Assembly (NCBI RefSeq): GCF_026240095.1
Contig: NZ_JAPIVG010000004.1
Coordinates: 372,001-436,000 of the forward strand
Direction of reading: 5' to 3'
Origin: Pedobacter sandarakinus
Lineage (GTDB): Bacteria > Bacteroidota > Bacteroidia > Sphingobacteriales > Sphingobacteriaceae
DNA length: 64,000 bases
Positions 52,081 through 59,467 of this stretch are shown here, one piece after another. The notes beneath the pieces were generated by a model. It had not been told where the DNA came from. It saw only the letters and a program-made list of their open reading frames with translations, and did no database searches. The translations under genes and the position numbers were made by a program. Every line of letters begins with the position of its first letter. Position 1 is the stretch's first letter.

Positions 52081-52182
52081 ATGATTTTAAAAGCATTACA
52101 TATCAATTTAGTTAACGATGCCATTGCAGCTCGTCGCTACAAGATGCTTTCCAAACTCATCATGGCTCAATATTCTCTATAA
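52081..52182 (+). CDS. Candidate 33-residue small ORF upstream of hmgA
   Basis: ATG to TAA, 33 codons, within the 349-bp gap between the fumarylacetoacetate hydrolase and hmgA genes. The product (MILKALHINLVNDAIAARRY at its start) is amphipathic and basic, with two tyrosines. A TAATTTAG sequence sits 17 nt upstream. It could be a small protein, a leader peptide, or chance; no family known. The rest of the gap holds only AT-rich sequence. Confidence 0.3.
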   Translation: MILKALHINLVNDAIAARRYKMLSKLIMAQYSL

Positions 52183-52273
52183 AATTTCATTTGCATCACG
52201 CTTAATTGAAACGTCCTGCCGTTTTAATTGTTTAGTCTTTTAGACTTTATTTTCTAACCTAACATAAATCAAT

Positions 52274-53440
52274 ATGCCTGTTTATCACAAATTGGGGCAA
52301 ATTCCAGCGAAACGTCATACTGTTTTTCGCAAACCCGATGGAAATCTTTATGCAGAAGAACTGGTATCTACAGAGGGATTTTCGAGCTTATATTCGCTCG
52401 TTTACCACTGCCACCCGCCGACCATAGTAAAACATTTGGCCGAGCCATATAGTGTAGCACCAACCATTGCCCGTGAAAAACATTTGAAACATACCAGCTT
52501 AATTGGTTTTAATATTAAGCCTGAAGATGATTTCCTGGAAAGCAGAAAGCCAGTACTGGTTAATGATGATTTACATATCGTGCTTGCTGCCCCAAAGAAA
52601 TCGATGACCGACTATTTCTACAAAAACAGTCAGGCTGATGAAATGATCTTCGTCCACGAAGGATCTGGAAAACTTAAAACAGGCTTTGGCGAAATTAAGT
52701 TTAGTTACGGCGATTACCTGATTATCCCCAGGGGAACCATCTATCAATTGGAATTTAACGATGCTCAAAACCGCCTGTTTATTGTAGAAAGTTTTAGTCC
52801 GTTAAGACCGCCAAAACGTTATTTAAATCAATATGGTCAATTGATGGAGCATTCGCCCTATTGCGAGCGTGATTTACGCTTACCAGAAAACCTGCAAACA
52901 CACGATGAGTATGGCGATTTTAAAGTGTTGATAAAAAAACAGGGTTTAATTTATCCGTACACCTACGGCACTCATCCTTTTGATTACGTGGGTTGGGACG
53001 GCTATCATTACCCATATGCATTCTCAATTCATGATTTCGAACCCATAACTGGCCGTTTGCATCAACCACCTCCGGTTCATCAAACCTTCGAGGGACGAAA
53101 TTTTGTGATTTGCTCATTTGTGCCACGCAAATACGATTATCACCCGGATTCTATTCCGGCACCCTATAACCACAGCAATGTAGATAGTGATGAAGTTTTG
53201 TATTACGTAGATGGGGATTTCATGAGTAGAAAAAGCGTAGTTAAAGGACAAATTACCCTGCATCCGGGTGGCATACCGCATGGCCCACATCCGGGTACTG
53301 TAGAGAAATCTATTGGAAAAGAAAAAACAGAAGAACTGGCCGTAATGATCGACCCTTTTAAACCGCTAATGCTTACAGATTATGCCATAAGTATTGAAGA
53401 TGAAAATTACCACAAAAGCTGGCAAATTAACATTGAGTAA
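52274..53440 (+). CDS. hmgA: Homogentisate 1,2-dioxygenase
   Basis: 388 residues. Homogentisate dioxygenase opens the aromatic ring in tyrosine degradation. Recognisable blocks: IPAKRHTVFRKPDGNLYAEEL near the start, EMIFVHEGSGKLKTGFGEI (cupin-like core), DYLIIPRGTIYQLEF, DYVGWDGYHYPYAFSIHDFEP and the metal-site segment LHPGGIPHGPHPGTVEKS. Followed 90 bp downstream by hppD on the same strand, so the pair forms a tyrosine-degradation operon. Confidence 0.93.
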   Translation: MPVYHKLGQIPAKRHTVFRKPDGNLYAEELVSTEGFSSLYSLVYHCHPPTIVKHLAEPYSVAPTIAREKHLKHTSLIGFNIKPEDDFLESRKPVLVNDDLHIVLAAPKKSMTDYFYKNSQADEMIFVHEGSGKLKTGFGEIKFSYGDYLIIPRGTIYQLEFNDAQNRLFIVESFSPLRPPKRYLNQYGQLMEHSPYCERDLRLPENLQTHDEYGDFKVLIKKQGLIYPYTYGTHPFDYVGWDGYHYPYAFSIHDFEPITGRLHQPPPVHQTFEGRNFVICSFVPRKYDYHPDSIPAPYNHSNVDSDEVLYYVDGDFMSRKSVVKGQITLHPGGIPHGPHPGTVEKSIGKEKTEELAVMIDPFKPLMLTDYAISIEDENYHKSWQINIE

Positions 53441-53530
53441 AGAGAAATGGTGACCAAGCCTATTGGCTAAAACAATAATTAAAATCATACCCAGTCTTTA
53501 GAGATTACATTCGGGTAAAAACATACAAAA

Positions 53531-54661
53531 ATGGAAACACAAACATTTGCAGAAAAAATAGCAAAAGCACAGGATTTTCTGCCAATTAACGGAACTGATT
53601 ACGTAGAATTTTATGTGGGTAATGCCAAGCAGGCTGCCCACTATTACAAAACTGCATTTGGCTTTCAAAGTTTGGCCTACTCCGGACCAGAAACTGGCGT
53701 AAGAGATCGGGCTTCTTATGTGCTTCAGCAAGGAAAAATCAGACTAATTTTAACGACAGCATTAAAATCAGAACACCCTATTTCGGAACATGTTAAAAAA
53801 CATGGCGATGGTGTTAAGGTTTTAGCTTTATGGGTAGACGATGCTTATAGTGCCTTTGAAGAGACCACAAAACGCGGTGCAAAACCTTATATGGAACCCA
53901 AGACGATTAGTGACGAACATGGAGAGGTACGCATGAGTGGCATTTATACCTACGGCGAAACCGTACACCTGTTTATCGAAAGAAAAAACTATAATGGGCC
54001 TTTTATACCAGGTTACCGCGTATGGGAAAGCGACTATAATCCTGCAGATGCGGGATTGTTGTACATAGATCATTGTGTTGGTAACGTAGGATGGAACAGG
54101 ATGAATGAGGCTGTACAGTGGTATGAAGAGGTGATGGGATTTGTAAACATCCTTTCTTTCGATGATAAGCAAATTAATACCGAATATTCGGCGTTGATGA
54201 GCAAAGTGATGAGCAATGGAAATGGCTTTTCTAAATTCCCTATAAACGAACCTGCCGAAGGAAAAAAGAAATCGCAAATTGAAGAATATCTTGAATTTTA
54301 CGAAGGAGAAGGTGTACAACACATTGCGGTAGCCACAAAAGACATTGTGAAAACTGTTGAGGAACTCAAAGCCAGAGGTGTTGAATTTTTAAGTGCGCCT
54401 CCAGAAGCCTATTACGATATGATGCCACAGCGTGTGGGCAAAATAGATGAGGAAATTGCTTTGCTAGAGCGACTAGGGATTTTGGTAGATTGTGATGAAG
54501 AAGGGTATCTGCTCCAGATTTTTACAAAACCGATTGAAGACCGACCGACGTTATTTTTCGAAATTATACAACGTAAAGGTGCCCAAAGTTTTGGTGCAGG
54601 AAATTTCAAAGCGTTGTTTGAATCGCTGGAAAGGGAACAAGAGTTAAGAGGCAATTTATAA
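53531..54661 (+). CDS. hppD: 4-hydroxyphenylpyruvate dioxygenase
   Basis: 376-residue two-domain VOC enzyme that makes homogentisate from 4-hydroxyphenylpyruvate. Iron ligands His181 (LLYIDHCVGNV), His264 (GVQHIAVATKD) and Glu344 (PTLFFEIIQRKG) are in place, and the N-terminal VOC domain and the C-terminal helix FGAGNFKALFESLEREQ are present. It lies in order after hmgA and before a terminator. The product is the substrate of the HmgA enzyme upstream. Confidence 0.95.
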   Translation: METQTFAEKIAKAQDFLPINGTDYVEFYVGNAKQAAHYYKTAFGFQSLAYSGPETGVRDRASYVLQQGKIRLILTTALKSEHPISEHVKKHGDGVKVLALWVDDAYSAFEETTKRGAKPYMEPKTISDEHGEVRMSGIYTYGETVHLFIERKNYNGPFIPGYRVWESDYNPADAGLLYIDHCVGNVGWNRMNEAVQWYEEVMGFVNILSFDDKQINTEYSALMSKVMSNGNGFSKFPINEPAEGKKKSQIEEYLEFYEGEGVQHIAVATKDIVKTVEELKARGVEFLSAPPEAYYDMMPQRVGKIDEEIALLERLGILVDCDEEGYLLQIFTKPIEDRPTLFFEIIQRKGAQSFGAGNFKALFESLEREQELRGNL

Positions 54662-54684
54662 TTTAAATTTGCATGTAAAGGAAG

Positions 54685-54713
54685 GCAAGCGCATAATATG
54701 GCTTGCTTTTTTT
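54685..54713 (+). terminator. Rho-independent terminator of the hmgA-hppD operon
   Basis: Stem GCAAGC / GCTTGC (54685-54690, 54701-54706) with a 10-nt loop, followed by seven T. Confidence 0.75.
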
Positions 54714-54793
54714 ATACATGGATTTCACCGCCGTACTTATTTTGCAGTTAACCATTATCTTCACTAAAACTTCATAATTGAAACGCACCTTTG

Positions 54794-54833
54794 ATTTAAC
54801 AAAACACCAGAAGCGATTTCCGTTTTGTTAAAT
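54794..54833. repeat. Perfect 12-bp hairpin without a T tract
   Basis: ATTTAACAAAAC / GTTTTGTTAAAT with a 16-nt loop (54806-54821). It is neither a terminator by its flanks nor part of a gene; it lies in the 253-bp gap after hppD. It could be an operator or a residual repeat. Confidence 0.55.
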
Positions 54834-54883
54834 TCTAAAAACTCATACTTAGTTTTTTAGTTTTCCGGTTACCCTTATCTGAT

Positions 54884-54916
54884 ACCTCATGTGTTGCAAA
54901 ATACATGAGGTTTTTT
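54884..54916 (+). terminator. Second hairpin with T run before the DsbA-like gene
   Basis: Stem ACCTCATGT / ACATGAGGT (54884-54892, 54903-54911) with a 10-nt loop, then TTTTTT. It lies just before the stop codon of the minus-strand DsbA-like gene and may also stop that transcript. Confidence 0.6.
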
Positions 54917-55433
54917 ATGATGTACTTTCTTTAAGCATTTGATGGAGATCAGTTGCTCCGCCATCGAATTTGGTTCCATTAACGTAAAATGAAGGGGTAC
55001 CATTCACACCGCTTCGAACGCCACTATCAAAGTCATTTTCTATTTTTTCGATTACCGATTTTGATATACGGTCTTGCTGAAATTGCTGCAAATCTAGTCC
55101 GAGTTGCTCGGCTAATTCGTTAAAAAGTGCATCTTCTAAACGATATTGATTGTCGTATATAGCATCATGCATTTCCCAGAATTTACCCTGCATTGCAGCA
55201 GCCTCGGCAACAATTGCAGCAGGCACAGCCATTTCGTGCGCTTGGCGCATAGGAAAATGCCTAAAGACTAACCTGATCTGATCGCCAAAAGCATCCTGAA
55301 TTTCCTTTATAATGGGAAACGCATCGCCACAATACCTACACTGGTAATCGCCAAACTCTACAATGGTAACGGGTGCATTCTCTAGACCCACGATATGGTC
55401 GTTGGCACTAACAGGTGGTTTTAATGTGCTCAT
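54915..55433 (-). CDS. Cytoplasmic DsbA-family thiol oxidoreductase
   Basis: 172 residues without a signal peptide. Thioredoxin-fold DsbA-like: TIVEFGDYQCRYCGDAFPII with the C-x-x-C pair, then VFRHFPMRQAHEMAVPAAIVAEAA and NGTPSFYVNGTKFDGG with the cis-Pro. It begins 6 nt after the peroxiredoxin stop, so the two likely work as one redox pair; whether it reduces the peroxiredoxin is unproven. Confidence 0.88.
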   Translation of the reverse strand: MSTLKPPVSANDHIVGLENAPVTIVEFGDYQCRYCGDAFPIIKEIQDAFGDQIRLVFRHFPMRQAHEMAVPAAIVAEAAAMQGKFWEMHDAIYDNQYRLEDALFNELAEQLGLDLQQFQQDRISKSVIEKIENDFDSGVRSGVNGTPSFYVNGTKFDGGATDLHQMLKESTS

Positions 55434-55439
55434 GTGCTG

Positions 55440-55898
55440 CTATTTCTCTAATTTCTCAAGTGCATCTAAAATCCCGTCGGCTCCAGGGTTAATATCCATT
55501 GCTGAGAGGTCGCTCCAGGCAATCTGTCCCTTTTTATCAATAACGAAGAGTGCCCTTTTACTTATACCAGCTGTTTCATCGTAAACACCATAAGCTTTAG
55601 CTACTTCACCCTTAGGCTCGAAATCTGCTAGTAGTGGAAACTGCAATTTTCGATCGTTAGCAAAGGCAAGGTGGCACCATGCACCATCTACTGATATGCC
55701 AAAGATTTCTGCGTTGTGCTTTGTAAAATAGCTTGTCATTTCGTTATACAATGCCATTTGGTCGCTACAAACGGGGCTCCAATCGGCCGGGTAAAATGCT
55801 AAAATTACATTTTTTCCTCTGAGGTCTGATAGCTTTATTTTTTGATTTGGAGCTGCGCTTAGCTCAAAATCTGGTGCGGTAGTGCCTGGTGATAACAT
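55440..55898 (-). CDS. Peroxiredoxin (AhpC/Bcp-type)
   Basis: 152 residues of the peroxiredoxin family, shorter than AhpC. The peroxidatic cysteine is Cys44 in FYPADWSPVCSDQ, preceded by KIKLSDLRGKNVILAF; a second cysteine is Cys75 in GAWCHLAF. FVIDKKGQIAW and INPGADGIL close the fold. In most relatives the catalytic block reads FYPxDxTPVC; here Asp-Trp-Ser replaces the last part. Likely coupled to the DsbA-like gene directly after it. Confidence 0.88.
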   Translation of the reverse strand: MLSPGTTAPDFELSAAPNQKIKLSDLRGKNVILAFYPADWSPVCSDQMALYNEMTSYFTKHNAEIFGISVDGAWCHLAFANDRKLQFPLLADFEPKGEVAKAYGVYDETAGISKRALFVIDKKGQIAWSDLSAMDINPGADGILDALEKLEK

Positions 55899-55962
55899 GG
55901 GGATTAATTCTATTAATTTTTACTTAACAACATAAGGAATGAGCTGTTTTACATTGTTGGTT

Positions 55963-56880
55963 TTAACCTAATTTCTGCCTCTTAATTAAATACGATTGAA
56001 GTATGGGATAAAACCCTTCATTAATATCTGCATCGATGAGATCAATCTTATATTGGGCGCAGCGCATGGCAATTTTTTTTCTATAAATATCTACGGCAGC
56101 AACATAATTAGCTTTGACCTGATTGGTGTGCACTTTAATACTTTCACCAGATTCCATATCTATAAATTGGTATGGGCGATTATCAAACTCGAATGCAACT
56201 TCTTTTGGTTTATCTGATACATTGAAAACCACCACTTCATGTTTGTTGAATTTTAGGTGCTGTAATGCATCAAAAAATGCATCAGTTTCCGCATCATCGG
56301 TTTTGGTATTAAATAGATCGCTAAAAATGATGACCAGCGAACGTTTATGAACTAATTCAGCAACTTGGTGCAGCGCCTCGCTGATGTTGGTTTTTGCATT
56401 GGCTTTAGGCCTTTCCAATAATTCTTCGAGTTTGGCAAACAAATATTTTTGGTGTACCGTAGTGGACTTTGCAGGCGTGTTGAGCAAAATCTCATCGGTA
56501 AATAAACTTAACCCAAATGCATCTCTTTGCTTTTTAAGCATGTACATTAGTGCTGCAGAGGCTTGAATTGCAAAAGTAAATTTGTTTTCCTTTGGCGCCG
56601 GAAAATACATAGAGGATGAAACATCGATCACAAACTGGCAACGCAGATTAGTTTCTTCTTCGAAACGCTTGCTGTAGAGCTTGTCGGTTTTAGCATATAA
56701 TTTCCAATCGATGTTTTTAACATTGTCGCCGGCATTGAATTGGCGATGCTCGGCAAATTCTACAGAAAATCCGTGGAAAGGACTTTTATGGAGACCGGTG
56801 ATAAATCCTTCTACCACTTGGCTTGCTAATAATTCGAGGTTTCCAAAGCTTGTATTGTTCTCGTAATTTATTGCATCCAT
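55963..56880 (-). CDS. DUF58 domain protein
   Basis: 305 residues. The DUF58 core is visible: GFSVEFAEHRQFNAGDNVKNIDWKLYAKTDKLYSKRFEEE, here only as blocks GDNVKNIDWKLYA and KLYSKRFEEE, then VIDVSSSMYFP, a von Willebrand A-like MIDAS (DxSxS) motif. Often next to MoxR ATPases in stress or oxygen-related operons; none adjacent here. Role unknown. Confidence 0.88.
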   Translation of the reverse strand: MDAINYENNTSFGNLELLASQVVEGFITGLHKSPFHGFSVEFAEHRQFNAGDNVKNIDWKLYAKTDKLYSKRFEEETNLRCQFVIDVSSSMYFPAPKENKFTFAIQASAALMYMLKKQRDAFGLSLFTDEILLNTPAKSTTVHQKYLFAKLEELLERPKANAKTNISEALHQVAELVHKRSLVIIFSDLFNTKTDDAETDAFFDALQHLKFNKHEVVVFNVSDKPKEVAFEFDNRPYQFIDMESGESIKVHTNQVKANYVAAVDIYRKKIAMRCAQYKIDLIDADINEGFYPILQSYLIKRQKLG

Positions 56881-56958
56881 ATCGTAAAACTAAAAAATAT
56901 ATCGCCAATTTAATTCTTTTGCAATGATTTTCCATATTTAGCTTGCAACAAAATCATC

Positions 56959-57370
56959 ATGAACAAACAAGATTATCGCCTTCTCAACCTCATCATTTTA
57001 TCTCTTCGCTGTTAACGCTTTCTGTATCGGTGGGCATAATTACTGAACTTCTAAAAACTTTTAAGACAGCAGAGATTGCCAACGTTTTTCCTATATCCTT
57101 GCAGGTATTGTATTTTCCGGATATTGCTTTAGGCATTTACCCATTCAAAAAGCACGCGAAGCCGATTTGCCAAAATTAAAGGATTTGGTAGTGGCCATAT
57201 TGTACAGTCTGATATTTTTTATTATTGTATTGACAGTGATCCAAATTGCTTATCTGTTTGGGTACTACGAAGAAACCTTTGCACCAGCGGTTTATGTAGC
57301 CGCGGTATTTGGTGTGCTATTCTATGTTTGGGCCAATAAGAAAATAAATGCCCTGATAAAACTGCTTTAA
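56959..57370 (+). pseudogene. Decayed small membrane protein gene with three frame changes
   Basis: No single frame gives a full protein, but four segments in order do: MNKQDYRLLNLIILS from the ATG at 56959, then LFAVNAFCIGGHN, then TELLKTFKTAEIANVF, then SYILAGIVFSGYCFRHLPIQ and on to the end at 57370 (KINALIKLL). The shifts are near 57000, 57043 and the T run at 57085-57089. Each fix is one base. The rejoined product is about 137 residues with four likely membrane helices. The frame 57167-57370 alone (TTG start) is the intact last third. The family is not recognised. Confidence 0.6.
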
Positions 57371-57488
57371 AATTTATCGATGCAGATATTAATGAATTAA
57401 TGAGAAGTATTACTGAACCCCCTTTATCGCAAGCTTCTTATTTTTGCGTATGGTATAGAAACGAAAATAGTAAGCCAAAGTATCCACT

Positions 57489-57580
57489 TAAACCCGATTG
57501 ACGTGAAAATACTTTTTGCTGTACATACCTTGCTGTTTTACGATGCCGATAGCAAAAAGATTGAAACAAAAAGCGGGACT
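57489..57580 (-). repeat. Dispersed intergenic repeat, copy B
   Basis: Minus strand starts AGTCCCGCTTTTTGTTTCAATC and ends TTTTCACGTCAATCGGGTTTA with inner arms AATCTTTTTGC / GCAAAAAGTATT. It is one of the best matches to copy G. The 280-bp gap after the decayed gene holds only this repeat. Confidence 0.8.
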
Positions 57581-57650
57581 GCATTTCCCGAAGAAACACC
57601 ATCCCGCTCATTTTCTAATCGTAAGGATTATTATGGTTTATTTTATAAGC

Positions 57651-58850
57651 CTATTGCTTGGTTATTTTGTATAATTTGCCGTTATCGGTTACTGAATACA
57701 TGGCTCCGTCTTTCTCTACCATATCTCTAAAACGCTCGCCTTTACCTTCTAACAACCGCTCTTCGCCAACAACCTTGTCGTTTTTAATAACCAGGCGAAT
57801 GATGTGAGAACCACCCAAGCCGCCAACGAAAAGGTTACCTTTCCACTCCGGGATAGCAGTGCTGTTATAGAAAGCGATACAGCCTGGAGAAATACTTGGG
57901 TTCCAATAATACACGGGCTGTTCCATGCCTTCCTTTTGTTGAATACCGTCGCCGACTTTTTTGCCGCTATATTCGGTACCATAGGTGATAATTGGCCAAC
58001 CGTAGTTTTTACCCGGCTTTATAAGGTTTACTTCGTCGCCACCTTTTGGACCAAATTCAGCTTCCCATAAATCGCCTGTTAGGGGATTAATCGCCAATCC
58101 ATCAGGATTACGTAAACCCAAAGCATAAATTTCTGGTTTAGCATCGCCTTTACCAGCGAAAGGGCCATTGGCTACTGGTTTTCCATCTGTAGTAAGGTGT
58201 AGAATTTTACCCAACGAAGAATTAAGGTACTGCGCCTGAATGCGGATGTCGCCACCAGAGCGCTCGCCCGTACTTACAAACAAATTACCGCTTTTATCGA
58301 ACACGATTCTGGAACCATATTGCAGTTTACCTCCATAGGATGGTGTTGCACGATAAATTACCTGTTGATTTTCTACTGCAGTTTCGCTAGCTGATAGCTT
58401 TCCTTTGGCAATAGCAAGCAACACACCTTTATCTTGTGGCTCTGAGTAAGCCCAATAAATCATTCTGTTTTTAGCGAAGTTAGGATCGATGGTAACATCT
58501 AAAAGACCACCTTGCCCGGAATCGTCTACTTTTGGTAAGCCGGTAATTACTTTGCTCGACTTTCCCTCGGCAGTAAGTACCACCATGGTTCCACCTTTTT
58601 GGGTAATTAAAAAGCCACCGTTTGGAAGTACTGAAATGGCCCACGGGCGATCTAATTTCTCGTTAAGAACTGATATACTTAACGGTGTAGTGGTTTTAAC
58701 ACCTGCAATACGTGTTTGCCCTGCAAAGGCTGGCTTGTAATCTGCAGATGGCTGATTGGTTTCTACAGGTTTCTGCGCAAATGCGCTTGCAATGTTAAAC
58801 GCAAAACCTGCCACCAGCAGGCTTAGGTTCTTTTTATTAAATGGGTGCAT
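57651..58850 (-). CDS. PQQ-dependent sugar dehydrogenase (glucose/sorbosone dehydrogenase family)
   Basis: 399 residues from the ATG at 58850, with a signal peptide ending SAFAQ. Beta-propeller blocks typical of soluble aldose dehydrogenases: LDRPWAISVLPNGGFLITQKGG, GQGGLLDVTIDPNFAKNRMIYW, YGSRIVFDKSGNLFVSTGERSG, AEFGPKGGDEVNLIKPGKNYGW and SISPGCIAFYNS. It oxidises sugars in the periplasm with PQQ; PQQ supply is not encoded here. An upstream extension to 58907 is not family sequence. Confidence 0.9.
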   Translation of the reverse strand: MHPFNKKNLSLLVAGFAFNIASAFAQKPVETNQPSADYKPAFAGQTRIAGVKTTTPLSISVLNEKLDRPWAISVLPNGGFLITQKGGTMVVLTAEGKSSKVITGLPKVDDSGQGGLLDVTIDPNFAKNRMIYWAYSEPQDKGVLLAIAKGKLSASETAVENQQVIYRATPSYGGKLQYGSRIVFDKSGNLFVSTGERSGGDIRIQAQYLNSSLGKILHLTTDGKPVANGPFAGKGDAKPEIYALGLRNPDGLAINPLTGDLWEAEFGPKGGDEVNLIKPGKNYGWPIITYGTEYSGKKVGDGIQQKEGMEQPVYYWNPSISPGCIAFYNSTAIPEWKGNLFVGGLGGSHIIRLVIKNDKVVGEERLLEGKGERFRDMVEKDGAMYSVTDNGKLYKITKQ

Positions 58851-58898
58851 TTGTATAGTTAGATTTTGATTAAAGAAACGAAAATATTTTTGCATTAA

Positions 58899-58931
58899 AA
58901 AACCCAAGGTCGGTAATTGAACTTGGGTTTT
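58899..58931 (-). terminator. Rho-independent terminator of trxA
   Basis: Ten-base stem AAAACCCAAG / CTTGGGTTTT with a 13-nt loop, 49 bp after the trxA stop. Confidence 0.8.
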
Positions 58932-58979
58932 AAATATGTTACAAGCTTAACAGCTTTAGTATTCTCTTGTTTGTGCCAA

Positions 58980-59300
58980 CTAAACAATTTGCTTGTTTAA
59001 TTTTTCAGCTAAAACTGATTTTGGAACTGCACCAACCTGTTTATCAACAACTTGACCGTCTTTGAAGTATAATAAAGCTGGGATGTTACGGATACCAAAT
59101 TGCATAGAAATTTGCGGGTTGTTATCAACATTCACTTTTCCTACAACTGCTTTGCCATCGTACTCTTTAGCAATCTCTTCTACAACTGGACCAACCATGC
59201 GACATGGGCCACACCACTCTGCCCAAAAATCTACTAATACGGGTTTATCTGATTTCAATACAAGCTCCTCGAAGTTTGCATCTGTGATTTCTAATGCCAT
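58980..59300 (-). CDS. trxA: Thioredoxin
   Basis: 106 residues from the ATG at 59300. The active site [10 protein letters not shown] gives Cys30 and Cys33; [18 protein letters not shown] and [13 protein letters not shown] with the cis-Pro complete the fold. General cytoplasmic disulfide reductant. A promoter fitting TTG-N18-TATATTTG lies upstream (59347-59319). Confidence 0.96.
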   Translation of the reverse strand: MALEITDANFEELVLKSDKPVLVDFWAEWCGPCRMVGPVVEEIAKEYDGKAVVGKVNVDNNPQISMQFGIRNIPALLYFKDGQVVDKQVGAVPKSVLAEKLNKQIV

Positions 59301-59318
59301 AATTCTTTTTTTTATGTT

Positions 59319-59347
59319 CAAATATATGTATTCAATTGCAATGCCAA
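59319..59347 (-). promoter_or_regulatory. Promoter of trxA with -33 and -7 elements
   Basis: Minus-strand TATATTTG (59326-59319) with TTG at 59347-59345, an 18-nt spacing, close to the Bacteroidota layout. The -7 box ends 18 nt before the ATG. Confidence 0.55.
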
Positions 59348-59467
59348 CACATCTGTAATGTCAATTTGACATTAGTTAAACGTTTGAAGCATCATGAAGC
59401 ACTAAGCACCTTCCCCCATCTATTTGCCTAAAACATATTGCTTCTTTAATAAAATGATAGGACAGCG

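Noticed and set aside
56943..57179. 78-residue frame as a separate gene
   Set aside because: TTG start and a frame that reads well only in its middle; better explained as part of the decayed gene 56959-57370.
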